Source: CAWJAP01 sp963834365 (lineage in GTDB: Bacteria; Acidobacteriota; Vicinamibacteria; Vicinamibacterales; Vicinamibacteraceae). Taken from it: 64,000 nt of DNA. Where the stretch lies: the NCBI GenBank assembly GCA_963834365.1, contig CAWIBS010000036.1, positions 1-64,000 on the forward strand. The letters are read 5' to 3'. The position numbers were made by a program, and so were the translations under genes. Positions 48,375-56,720 of this stretch are shown here, one piece after another. The first letter of the stretch is position 1; every line of letters begins with the position of its first letter. A model generated the notes under the pieces. It was not told the DNA's origin and made no database searches. It worked only from the letters and a program-made list of their open reading frames with translations.

Positions 48375-48788
48375 ATGCCGCATCCCGTACTCTGCATCGG
48401 CGCGGTGGTCCTCCTCGACGGGGGAGTCGTCCTGGTCCGACGAGCCAGGCCTCCGGGCGCGGGGGAGTGGACGCTGCCCGGCGGGCGGGTCGAGCTCGGC
48501 GAACCCCTCGATGCCGCCGTCAGGCGAGAGATGCGCGAGGAACTGGGCCTCGAGGTCGAGGTGGGCCCGGTCCTCGAGATCTTCGAGCGCATCGACCGCG
48601 ACGACACCGGCGCCATCCGGTTCCACTATGTCGTCGTGGACTACGTGTGCAGGGCGGTGGCCGGAACGCTTCGCGCCGGCGACGATGCCGCGGATGTCCG
48701 GCTCGTGGCGCCAGCGGACCTCGCAGCCTGGCCGCTCGCGAACGCCGCCCGCGAAGTCATCGCCAAAGCCCTCGACTCCTTGGGCTGA
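48375..48788 (+). CDS. Nudix hydrolase
   Basis: A 137-residue pyrophosphohydrolase. The Nudix box is complete: GGRVELGEPLDAAVRREMRE then ELGLEV (G-x5-E-x7-REUxEExGU), about residues 40-62. The overall pattern (CIGAVVLLDGGVVLVRRARPP, EWTLPGG) is that of the ADP-ribose/nucleotide-type Nudix proteins; the substrate is not predictable. ATG 48375 is preferred over upstream in-frame starts because those read through the REPIN-like hairpins. Confidence 0.92.
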   Translation: MPHPVLCIGAVVLLDGGVVLVRRARPPGAGEWTLPGGRVELGEPLDAAVRREMREELGLEVEVGPVLEIFERIDRDDTGAIRFHYVVVDYVCRAVAGTLRAGDDAADVRLVAPADLAAWPLANAAREVIAKALDSLG

Positions 48789-48801
48789 TTCTCGTGTCCA
48801 G

Positions 48802-48940
48802 GTCCGGCTGAAGCCGGACACTACGACTGATCTTCCGCGGTCCGCTGAAGCCGGACACGACGACTGATCGTCCGCGGTCCGCTGAAGCCGGACACGACGA
48901 CCGATCTTCCAGCACTCGTAGTGTCCGGCTTTAGCCGGAC
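48802..48940. repeat. REPIN-derived array: three direct units and one inverted
   Basis: Three direct units of about 38 bp, beginning GTCCGGCTGAAGCCGGACAC, GTCCGCTGAAGCCGGACACG and GTCCGCTGAAGCCGGACACG again (starts 48802, 48840, 48878), each followed by GACGACTGATC-type spacer, then the inverted GTAGTGTCCGGCTTTAGCC (48918-48940). It lies between two convergent genes. Confidence 0.88.
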
Positions 48941-48960
48941 CGTGGGCAGGCTCGCCGCTT

Positions 48961-50460
48961 CTAGCGCTTGCTCCACGCGAAGTACACCGGCAAACCCAGG
49001 AGCACAATGACCAGTCCGGGCCAGGTGGTGGCCGGCCGATAGGCGAAGAGCACGAACAGGATCGCGGCGGCGCCGACGATGTAGAGCGCCGGAACCAGCG
49101 GATAGCCGAAGGCCTTGTAGGGCCGCGGCGCGTCGGGGCGCGTGACGCGCAGGCGGAAGATTCCGGCGATCGTCAGGATGTAGAAGATCAGCGCCGCGGA
49201 GATGACGTAGTCGAGCAGGTTGCCGTAGAGATTCCCGTACACGCGGGTCGCGGGGTTGTAGGTGCGGGGCAGCACGAGCGCGCCGGCCCAGAGGCCCTGC
49301 AGCAACAAGCCCCACGCGGGGACTTTCGCGTCGTTCAGCCGTCCGGCGCCGGCGAAAAAGAGGCCGTCGCGCGCCATCGCGTAGTACGCCCGGGCGCCGG
49401 CCAGGATGAGCCCGTTGTTGCAGCCGAAGGTCGAGATCATGATGCCGACCGCCATCAGCGTCGCGCCGAGCCCCGGCAGCACGGCTTCGAGCGTGGCCGT
49501 GCCCACGCGGTCCGACGGCGCGGTCTGAATCGCGGAGAGCGGCAGGGTCACGAGGTAGGCGACGTTCGCGAGCAGATAGAGCGCGATCACGATCGCCGTG
49601 CCGAGGGCCAGCGACAGCGGAATCGTGCGGCGCGGGTCCTGCACTTCTCCGGCGGTGAACGTGATGTTGTTCCACGCGTCCGACGAGAAGAGCGAGCCGG
49701 TCTGGCTGACGCACACCGCGACGAACAAGCCGAAGGCCGTGGCGGCGGTCAGCCCCGGCACGATCTCGACATGGCCCCGCGGCGTCCACAGGTCGCCGAA
49801 ATTGGCCGCGACGGCGTCGGCGTTCCAGCCGAGCGCAATCCCGACGACGATGAGCGCGGCCAGCGCACCGGTCTTCGCGGTCGTGAAGACGTTCTGGACG
49901 ACCTTGCCGTACTGGAGGCCTCGGGTGTTGGTCCAGGTGAGCAGGGCGATGAGCAGCAGGCCCACCAGTTGCGCCGTCGAGAGCGACACCGCGTAGCCCG
50001 GGGTCAGATGGATCGGTGCCACGAGGTAGCTCGACTCCGAGATCGCGGGCCAGAGGATGCCCAGGAATCGCGCGAACGCAACCGCGACCGCGGCGATGGT
50101 CCCGGTCTGGATCACCAGGAAGAGCGTCCAGCCGTAGAGAAAGCCCCAGAGCGGCGAGAACGCTTCGCGGAGGTAGACGTACTGCCCTCCGGCGCGCGGC
50201 ATCATCGCCGCCAGCTCACCATAGGAGAGTGCGGCGAGCACCGTGAGTAGACCCGTCACGACCCACGCGAGCAGCAGCCAGCCCGGGCTGCCGACGAGCC
50301 GCGCCATGTCGGCCGAGACGATGAAGATGCCCGAGCCGATCATCGACCCGACCACCACCATCGTCGAGTCGTAGAGGCCGAGGCCCCGTGTGAACTCTGT
50401 GTCGAGCGTCGCGGCGTCCGACGCCGCAGTCGGTTTGCTCACGCCGACAGAACTAGCCAT
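48961..50460 (-). CDS. APC-family amino-acid permease
   Basis: A 499-residue inner-membrane transporter with about 12 helices. TMVVVGSMIGSGIFIVSADM at residues 33-52 carries the GSGIF substrate-binding loop of the APC superfamily; AALSYGELAAMMPRAGGQYV (about residues 95-115) is the next family hallmark. The loop QDPRRTIPLSLALG also fits. Resembles LAT/serine-threonine-type exchangers; the substrate is not predictable. ATG 50460; divergent from gltS, with a REPIN-like pair in the shared intergenic region. Confidence 0.92.
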   Translation of the reverse strand: MASSVGVSKPTAASDAATLDTEFTRGLGLYDSTMVVVGSMIGSGIFIVSADMARLVGSPGWLLLAWVVTGLLTVLAALSYGELAAMMPRAGGQYVYLREAFSPLWGFLYGWTLFLVIQTGTIAAVAVAFARFLGILWPAISESSYLVAPIHLTPGYAVSLSTAQLVGLLLIALLTWTNTRGLQYGKVVQNVFTTAKTGALAALIVVGIALGWNADAVAANFGDLWTPRGHVEIVPGLTAATAFGLFVAVCVSQTGSLFSSDAWNNITFTAGEVQDPRRTIPLSLALGTAIVIALYLLANVAYLVTLPLSAIQTAPSDRVGTATLEAVLPGLGATLMAVGIMISTFGCNNGLILAGARAYYAMARDGLFFAGAGRLNDAKVPAWGLLLQGLWAGALVLPRTYNPATRVYGNLYGNLLDYVISAALIFYILTIAGIFRLRVTRPDAPRPYKAFGYPLVPALYIVGAAAILFVLFAYRPATTWPGLVIVLLGLPVYFAWSKR

Positions 50461-50521
50461 CGAGGGCTCCTGCCATGTAGGATGCGGCGCGGACTATATC
50501 ATTGCGGAGTGCCGTCTGACC

Positions 50522-50619
50522 GGCGCGGCTGAAGCCGCGCCCTCCTGCGGTCGTGACCGCAGAGCGTCGAGATTGCGCAACCGGCACGTTCCGCAGGAGG
50601 GCCGGGCTTCAGCCCGGCC
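50522..50619. repeat. REPIN-like paired hairpin in the permease/gltS divergent region
   Basis: GGCGCGGCTGAAGCCGCGCC (50522-50541) with tail CTCCTGCGG; 40-base spacer; inverted CCGCAGGAGG (50591-50600) then GCCGGGCTTCAGCCCGGC (50601-50618). The clearest unit in the window. It ends 17 bases before the gltS start. Confidence 0.9.
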
Positions 50620-50635
50620 AGCGCCGTTCAGCACC

Positions 50636-51871
50636 TTGATCACCCTCGACTATCTCCAGACCCTCGCCTGTGCCGGCGTCGTGCTGTTCGCGGGCTATGG
50701 CATCAAGCGTCTCGTCCCTCCACTCGGGCGCTACAACATCCCGGCGCCGGTGGTCGGCGGCCTGCTCGTGTCGCTGGCGATCACCGCCACCCGGACCGGG
50801 GCGAGCGTGCCGATCAAGTTCGACACCATGCTGCAACTGCCGCTGCAGGTGGCGTTCTTCACGACCGTCGGGTTCGGGGCCAGCCTGTCCGTGCTGCGGA
50901 TCGGGGGACCGCAGGTACTCATCTTCTTTCTCTTCTCGACCGCGGTCGCCGTGCTGCAGAACGTCGTCGGCGCCGCCGTCGCGTTTGGCCTCGGGCAGAA
51001 TCCGCTGATGGGCGTGCTGGCCGGATCGGTGACGCTCACCGGCGGACCGGCGACGGGGCTCGCGTTTGCGCCGGAGTTCGAGAAGGCCGGGGTCGAGTCA
51101 GCGGCGACGCTGGCTGTCGCTGCGGCGATGGTGGGAATCGTGGGCGGTGGCCTGCTGGGCGGTCCGCTGGGAACCTGGCTCATCGAGCGACGCCGGCTCG
51201 CGGACCCTCACGTGCCGCCCTCCACCCCGCTCGCCGTAGACCGTGTCGCGGCGCATGTCGTGGAGGACGTCCTGCCGGAGCCCGCGCCGAAGGCACCCGC
51301 CGGAGAGGACGTCGAAGCATACGGCTTGCTCAAGACCATCGTCATCATCCTGGCCGCGATGTGGCTCGGCTCGTGGATCAGCGCCTGGCTGAAGGCCTAC
51401 GTCAACCTGCCGGCGTACATCGGCGCCATGCTGGTCGCGGCGGTCATCCGCAACGTTGACGATGCGACGCGCGTGTTCGGGCTGTCGCAACGGCTGATCG
51501 ACGACCTGGGCAGCGTTGCGCTGGCGCTGTTCCTCGCGCTCGCGCTGATGACGCTGCGGCTGTGGGAACTGGCGGGTCTCGCGCTGCCGCTGACCGTCAT
51601 CCTGGCCGCGCAACTCGCGCTCGTCGCGGTCGTCGCCGTGTTCGGCGTCTTCAGGCTGATGGGCCGCGACTACGAGTCGGCCGTCATCTCCAGCGGCTTC
51701 GTCGGCTTCATGCTCGGGACCACCGCCAACGCGATGGCCAACATGGAGGCGCTCGTCCAGCGGTTTCGTCCCGCGCCGCGCGCCTTCCTGATCGTGCCGA
51801 TGGTCGGGGCGTTCTTCATCGATTTCACCAACGCCCTCATCATCACGGCCTTTCTCAACGTCTTCCAATGA
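50636..51871 (+). CDS. gltS: Sodium/glutamate symporter GltS
   Basis: A 411-residue membrane transporter of the ESS family. Hydrophobic throughout, with two inverted halves: PAPVVGGLLVSLAI and FFTTVGFGASLSVLRIGG in the first, LTGGPATGLAFAPEFEKAG (family-typical GG-x-G-T/A-G hairpin), then VNLPAYIGAMLVAAVIRN and SSGFVGFMLGTTANAMANM in the second. TTG 50636 (MITLDYLQTL) is taken as start because upstream in-frame sequence is REPIN hairpin. The stop overlaps the HD-domain gene (ATGA). Confidence 0.93.
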   Translation: MITLDYLQTLACAGVVLFAGYGIKRLVPPLGRYNIPAPVVGGLLVSLAITATRTGASVPIKFDTMLQLPLQVAFFTTVGFGASLSVLRIGGPQVLIFFLFSTAVAVLQNVVGAAVAFGLGQNPLMGVLAGSVTLTGGPATGLAFAPEFEKAGVESAATLAVAAAMVGIVGGGLLGGPLGTWLIERRRLADPHVPPSTPLAVDRVAAHVVEDVLPEPAPKAPAGEDVEAYGLLKTIVIILAAMWLGSWISAWLKAYVNLPAYIGAMLVAAVIRNVDDATRVFGLSQRLIDDLGSVALALFLALALMTLRLWELAGLALPLTVILAAQLALVAVVAVFGVFRLMGRDYESAVISSGFVGFMLGTTANAMANMEALVQRFRPAPRAFLIVPMVGAFFIDFTNALIITAFLNVFQ

Positions 51872-52479
51872 CCACCGACGCGCAGCCGGACCACCAGGCG
51901 CCCCGGGTCGAGCCGCTGAGCCGCGAGCGGGCGTGGGCGCTGCTCACCGAGTTCACGAAGAGCGAGAGCCTGCTCAAGCACGCGCTCGCCGTCGAGGCCG
52001 CCGTGCGCGGCTATGCGCGGCGCTACGGCGAGGACGAGGAGCTGTGGGGCATCACCGCGCTGCTGCACGACTTCGACTACGAGCGGTGGCCGAGCCTTGA
52101 CGACCATCCCTTCAAGGGCGCCGAGATCCTCAGGGAACGAGGCTATCCCGACGTCGTGATTCGCGCGATTCTCTCGCATGCCGACTACAGCGGCGTGAGC
52201 CGGGAGTCGCGGCTCGAGCGGGCCCTGTACGCGTGCGACGAGATGGCCGGGTTCATCACGGCAGCGGCGCTCGTCCGCCCGTCGAGGAGCGTGCTGGACC
52301 TGGAGGCGGCCTCGGTCCGCAAGCGGATGAAGGACAAGGCGTTCGCCAAGAACGTCAAGCGCGAGGACCTGGTTGCCGGCGCCGAGCTGCTCGGGCTGTC
52401 GCTCGACGAGCACATCACCAACGTCATCGGCTCGATGCGCGAGGCCGCTGACGCGCTCGGGCTGCGCGGGACTGCATGA
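51868..52479 (+). CDS. HD-domain phosphohydrolase-like protein
   Basis: A 203-residue HDIG-type metal-dependent hydrolase. KHALAVEAAVRGYARRYG supplies the first His, ITALLHDFDYERW the HD pair, and RAILSHADYSGV the later His; ALYACDEMAGFI carries the last Asp. This pattern is shared by a family of stand-alone HD proteins with unidentified substrates. The ATG overlaps the gltS stop (ATGA), so the two are translationally coupled; no functional link to glutamate is known to me. Confidence 0.9.
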   Translation: MTTDAQPDHQAPRVEPLSRERAWALLTEFTKSESLLKHALAVEAAVRGYARRYGEDEELWGITALLHDFDYERWPSLDDHPFKGAEILRERGYPDVVIRAILSHADYSGVSRESRLERALYACDEMAGFITAAALVRPSRSVLDLEAASVRKRMKDKAFAKNVKREDLVAGAELLGLSLDEHITNVIGSMREAADALGLRGTA

Positions 52480-52827
52480 TATGGCGGGGGCCGCCCTCAG
52501 CGGCCCCCGCGCGCCGCTTTGACCGCTCGCGGCTGTTCGGCGGCCCTGGGCGGGCCGCCGGCCGCTCGCGGGCGGCGTGGGCTCGTCAGTCGTCGCTAGC
52601 TGGCGACGGCGGCCCTCAGCCGCCGTCGCGGCAGCCCTTTCATCGCGCGGAATGCGGCTGGCGCGGAGGCCAGGGCCGCGCGCGGGCTGCGCGTCCGAAC
52701 CCAAACGGGGGCCGGTTCGTATTAGCCTGTAGCTCGACCTGCCGCCGTCCCTGGCGAGCCACCGGTGTGGCTCCTGGTCGAAGCGCCTGGTCGTAAACCC
52801 GAGGCTGCAGCCCCGGGACACCCGAAG
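52480..52827. other. Intergenic region with CCTCAG-centred hairpins
   Basis: No supported gene. Two strong hairpins with CCCTCAG centres: GGGGGCCGCCCTCAGCGGCC (52486-52508) and GGCGACGGCGGCCCTCAGCC (52602-52629). TATTAGCCTG near 52720 could be part of a promoter for the ABC genes. Confidence 0.6.
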
Positions 52828-53808
52828 ATGCCCGAGGCTCCCACCCCAGCCCACGCGACGCTCGAGCCCCGTCCCCCCGAGGCGGCCCCCTCCGATGCGG
52901 CCGTCTCGCTCGATGCGGTGACCGTCGAGTACGGCAAGAACCGCGCGCTCATGGACGTCTCGGCGAAGTTTCCGCTGGGCGCGGTCGGGCTGCTGGGGCC
53001 CAACGGCGCCGGCAAGAGCACGATGATCAAGGCGCTGCTCGGCTTCATTGCGCCGACCACCGGCACGATGCGAGTGCTGGGCCTTGACGTCGCCCGCGCG
53101 CCGCAGCAGATCCGCGCGCGCATCGGCTACATGCCGGAGATCGACGGGCACATCCCCGGCATGAATGCCGTGACCTTCGTGGCGTATTGCGGCGAGCTCG
53201 CCGGCCTGCCGAACGTCGATGCGATGCAGCGCGCCCACGAGGTGCTCTATTACGTCGGCCTCGGCGAGGCGCGCTACCGCAATCTCGAGACCTACTCGAC
53301 CGGCATGAAGCAGCGCATCAAGCTCGCCCAGGCGCTCGTGCACGACCCCGATCTGCTGTTCCTCGACGAGCCGACCAACGGAATGGACCCGCAGGGTCGC
53401 GACGAGATGCTCGAGCTCATTCGCGACCTCGCCCACAACAAGGGCGTGAACCTGATCCTCTCGTCGCACCTGCTGCCCGACGTCGAGTACACCTGCGACC
53501 ACGTGATCGTGCTCGACAAGGGACGCGTGGCCACCGAAGGACCGATCCAGGAGCTCAAGGGTCCGGCCGGCCGCGTCTTCGAGCTGCGCATCAAGGGCGA
53601 TCTCCCGGCCTTCGTCGCGATCCTCCATCAGCATCAGATGGAGTGCCACGCGACCGACGAGGACGTCATGCGCGTGTTCGTCCCCGACGGCCACTCGGCT
53701 CAGGACCTGTTTCAGCTGGCGGCCCGCCACCAGGTGCAGGTCCGCCATCTGCGTCCCAGCGTGCCCACACTCGAGGACGTCTTCGCGAAAGCCGTAGGCC
53801 ACGAATGA
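52828..53808 (+). CDS. ABC transporter ATP-binding protein 1
   Basis: A 326-residue ATPase of an ABC-2 type exporter. Walker A LLGPNGAGKSTMIKALLG, signature ETYSTGMKQRIKLAQAL and Walker B LLFLDEPTNGMDPQGR are intact, followed by the H-loop SSHLLPDVEYTCDHV. The long C-terminal extension after the core (ELRIKGDLPAFVAIL to VFAKAVGHE) is usual in this subgroup. ATG 52828 is taken; the frame opens further upstream at GTG 52765. First gene of ATPase-permease-ATPase-permease. Confidence 0.93.
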   Translation: MPEAPTPAHATLEPRPPEAAPSDAAVSLDAVTVEYGKNRALMDVSAKFPLGAVGLLGPNGAGKSTMIKALLGFIAPTTGTMRVLGLDVARAPQQIRARIGYMPEIDGHIPGMNAVTFVAYCGELAGLPNVDAMQRAHEVLYYVGLGEARYRNLETYSTGMKQRIKLAQALVHDPDLLFLDEPTNGMDPQGRDEMLELIRDLAHNKGVNLILSSHLLPDVEYTCDHVIVLDKGRVATEGPIQELKGPAGRVFELRIKGDLPAFVAILHQHQMECHATDEDVMRVFVPDGHSAQDLFQLAARHQVQVRHLRPSVPTLEDVFAKAVGHE

Positions 53809-53827
53809 GGATCCGTGACGTCCAGGC

Positions 53828-53899
53828 GGCGCGGCTGAAGCCGCGCCCACCTGCGGAAGGCGCGGCCGTTGCAGACAGCAGGAGGGCGGGGCTTCCGCC
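53828..53899. repeat. Degenerate REPIN-like pair within the ABC cluster
   Basis: GGCGCGGCTGAAGCCGCGCC (53828-53847) with tail CACCTGCGG; the inverted partner is partial (AGGAGGGCGGGGCTTCCGCC, 53880-53899). Confidence 0.75.
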
Positions 53900-53945
53900 T
53901 TCGCTGCTGCGAGACTCGCCGTAACTGCGGAGCGGTCAGCCGCTC

Positions 53946-54787
53946 ATGCCCATTCACGACCAGACTACCGCCGCTACAAAGGCGAACGGGAGCAGGCCCG
54001 CAGCGCCTGGACCGTGATCGCGCTGGCGGGCATCCGCGGGTTCCTCGCCAGGCGCACCCTGCTCGGCGTGCTCATCCTGGCCTGGATCCCGTTCATCGTC
54101 CGGATGGTCCAGTTCTACATTGCGGCGAACTTCTCGCAGACCGCGTCGGTGCTCGGGCCCTCGGCCCAGACGTTCCGGGACTTTCTCGAGCAGCAGAACT
54201 TCTTCGTGTTCCTCGTGACGATCTATATCGGCGCCGGCCTGATCGCGCACGACCGCCGGGCGAACGCGCTGCAGATCTACCTGTCGAAGCCGCTGTCGCG
54301 GACCGAGTACATCGCCGGCAAGATGGCGATCCTGCTGTTCTTCCTGGCGCTCGTCACGCTGGTGCCGGCACTGCTGCTCCTCCTCGGCCAGATCGTGCTC
54401 TCCGGCAGCTTTGCCTTCGCCCGGGCCAACCTGTTTCTCTTCCCGGCCATCACCCTCTACGGCACCGTCGAGGTGCTGGTCGTCGCCTTCGCCGTGCTCG
54501 CGCTGTCGTCGCTGTCCACCAGCAGCCGCTATGTGGCGGTGCTGTTCGCCGGAACGATGTTCTTCACCGAGGCGATTTTCGCGACGCTGCGCGGCATCAC
54601 CGGATCGAGTTCCGCGTCGTGGGTGTCGTTCTCGGGCAGCCTCGCGCAGGTCGGGGACGTGATTTTCCGCCTCACACCCCGCTACGACACGCCGGTCGTC
54701 GTCTCGATCATCGTCCTGGCCGCCCTGGTGGCGGTGTCGGCGTCCGTCCTCGAGCGCCGCGTGCGGGGAGTCGAGGTGGTGGCGTGA
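53946..54787 (+). CDS. ABC-2 type permease 1 (one frameshift)
   Basis: About 280 residues with six hydrophobic segments (LLGVLILAWIPFIVRMVQFYI; ILLFFLALVTLVPALLLLLG; LTRDIVLAALVAV-like C-terminal helix SIIVLAALVAVSASVL). Conserved GLIAHDRRANALQIYLSKPL resembles the cytoplasmic loop of ABC-2 permeases (DRRxxxLQ-LSRPL). The N-terminus MPIHDQT continues after a missing base near 53962 as YRRYKGEREQARSAW. The stop overlaps the GTG of the next ATPase (GTGA). Confidence 0.88.
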
Positions 54788-55710
54788 GCGGGCCCATCGT
54801 CCACGCCGAGCAGTTGTCCAAGTGGTACGGCCAGGTCATCGGCCTGAATGACGTCACCGTCAGCGTCCCGGCCGGCATCACCGGCTTGCTGGGGCCGAAC
54901 GGGGCTGGAAAATCGACGTTCCTCAAGCTGATTACGGGCCAGCTGAAGCCGAGCAAGGGGACCGTGCAGGTCCTCGGCGAGCCCATCTGGGGTAACCCGC
55001 AGCTCTACTTCCGCATCGGCTTCTGTCCCGAACAGGACTCCTTCTACGAGCGCATGACCGGACTCGAATGGGTGACGGCGCTCGTCCGGCTGAACGGCTA
55101 TGACGATGACACCGCCCGTGCGGCCGGGCGTCGTGCGCTCGGGATCGTCGATCTCCTCGACGCGGCGGACAAGAAGATCGGCGCGTACAGCAAAGGCATG
55201 CGCCAGCGGGTCAAGCTCGCGCAGGCGCTCGCCCACGATCCGGAGTTGCTGATCCTCGACGAGCCGCTGACCGGGATGGACCCGCTGATGCGCCGCAAGA
55301 CGATCCGCCTGATCAAGGAATGGGCGCGTCAGGGCAAGAGCGTCGTCGTCTCGAGCCACATCCTGCACGAGATCGAGTCGATGACGTCGAACATCCTGGT
55401 CATCAACAACGGCCGCATCCTGGCCGAGGGCAACGTCCACCAGATCCGCGACCTCATCGACACCCACCCGCACACCGTATCGGTGCGGGCCGCCAACCCG
55501 CGCGCCTTCGCGCGCCAGTGCCTGGCGTACGACGATGTGCTGAGCCTGAAGTTCGAGAGCGGGGCAGTCGTGCTCCAGACCGGGAAGCCCGATCAGTTCT
55601 ACGGGCGGCTGACCGCCCTGGCCGCCTCCGGCGAGGTTGGCGCGATCGACGAAGTCACCTCGCCCGATGACAATCTCGAGGCGGTCTTCAAGTACCTGGT
55701 GAAGCCATGA
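54784..55710 (+). CDS. ABC transporter ATP-binding protein 2
   Basis: A 308-residue ATPase. Walker A LLGPNGAGKSTFLKLITG, signature GAYSKGMRQRVKLAQAL, Walker B LLILDEPLTGMDPLMRR and H-loop SSHILHEIESMTS are intact. Similar to ATPase 1 but clearly distinct. GTG 54784 overlaps the previous stop; its own stop overlaps the ATG of permease 2 (ATGA). The cluster therefore encodes two exporter pairs or a hetero-assembly of two ATPases and two permeases; the cargo is unknown. Confidence 0.94.
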   Translation: MSGPIVHAEQLSKWYGQVIGLNDVTVSVPAGITGLLGPNGAGKSTFLKLITGQLKPSKGTVQVLGEPIWGNPQLYFRIGFCPEQDSFYERMTGLEWVTALVRLNGYDDDTARAAGRRALGIVDLLDAADKKIGAYSKGMRQRVKLAQALAHDPELLILDEPLTGMDPLMRRKTIRLIKEWARQGKSVVVSSHILHEIESMTSNILVINNGRILAEGNVHQIRDLIDTHPHTVSVRAANPRAFARQCLAYDDVLSLKFESGAVVLQTGKPDQFYGRLTALAASGEVGAIDEVTSPDDNLEAVFKYLVKP

Positions 55711-56567
55711 CAGCGCCCGCCGATCTCGCGAGCCCGCGGCCGCAGCCGATCGCGCCGACGTTCCCGACCGCGACCTTCCGCATCTTCGACCTGTCGCTCG
55801 GCCGGATGCTCTGGTCGCGCGGCACGGTGTTCATGGCGCTCATCGTCGGGTTGCCGGTCGTGCTCTCGCTGATCCTCCGGGGGCTCGAGGCGCTCGGCCT
55901 CAGCCGGATCCGCATCGACGGCCAGGCGGTGTCGGGTCCGACGATCTTCGGGTTCATGATCTGGTGGCTGTATCTGCGGTTCATCGTGCCGGTACTGGCC
56001 GTGTACTACGGCACCGCCCTCATCGCCGACGAAGTCGAGGACAAGACGATCACCTATTTGTTCACGCGCCCCATCCCGCGGTCGGCCGTGATGGCGGGGA
56101 AGTTTCTCGCCTACCTCGTCGCCACCGTGATGGTCGTGTTGCCGTCGGTGATGATCGTGTATTTCCTGATCGCCACGCGCGGCGCGACGATTGCCAGCAC
56201 GTTCCCGGCCCTGCTCAAGGATCTGGGCCTGCTGGCGCTGGGCCTGCTGGCCTATGGCGCCGTCTTCGCCTGGGTCGGCGCCCGGTTCAAGCGGCCGCTG
56301 GCCATCGGACTGGTGTTCGTGTTCGGCTGGGAGCAGGCGGTGCTCATCGTCCCCGGCTACATGCGCCGGGCGACCGTCGCCTACTATCTCCAGTCGATGG
56401 TGCCGCACGCCATGCCGGCCGACGGGATCATGAGCCTGTTCCAGGGGTTCTTCGCCGACTATCCGTCCTTGCCGATGGGGCTGCTGGCGCTGGCGGTCAT
56501 TTCCGGCACTTTTCTGTGGCTGGCGATGCGGGTGGTTGAAAAACGGGAGTACGTGCTCGAACAGTAG
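55707..56567 (+). CDS. ABC-2 type permease 2
   Basis: A 286-residue permease with six helices (VFMALIVGLPVVLSLIL; MIWWLYLRFIVPVLAVYY; FLAYLVATVMVVLPSVMIVY). The loop ALIADEVEDKTITYLFTRPI is the ABC-2 family motif (EVEDKTxTYLxTRPxPR). The ATG overlaps the stop of ATPase 2. Intact. Last gene of the cluster; the gene at 56721 follows with its own promoter. Confidence 0.92.
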   Translation: MTAPADLASPRPQPIAPTFPTATFRIFDLSLGRMLWSRGTVFMALIVGLPVVLSLILRGLEALGLSRIRIDGQAVSGPTIFGFMIWWLYLRFIVPVLAVYYGTALIADEVEDKTITYLFTRPIPRSAVMAGKFLAYLVATVMVVLPSVMIVYFLIATRGATIASTFPALLKDLGLLALGLLAYGAVFAWVGARFKRPLAIGLVFVFGWEQAVLIVPGYMRRATVAYYLQSMVPHAMPADGIMSLFQGFFADYPSLPMGLLALAVISGTFLWLAMRVVEKREYVLEQ

Positions 56568-56667
56568 GTCTGGCGCCGCGCGCTCGCGCAGCGCAGGCGG
56601 CGCCAGACCTGACCGCCCGTTCGTCACAACGATTTCGTATTTCTGAACCCCGGGTGTCATATCTCCG

Positions 56668-56673
56668 TATACT
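56668..56673 (+). promoter_or_regulatory. -10 box of the gene at 56721
   Basis: TATACT, about 47 bases upstream of the ATG. Unlike other such boxes here it leaves room for a leader with a GGAGGGAA ribosome site. Confidence 0.45.
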
Positions 56674-56720
56674 CGATCACAGTCATCCTGTCCGGGGGAA
56701 ACCCCTGGGAGGGAACCCAG

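Noticed and set aside
48802..48940. CRISPR-like array
   Set aside because: Units are self-complementary hairpins with short similar spacers, one copy is inverted, and no cas gene is nearby; REPIN-type repeat fits better.
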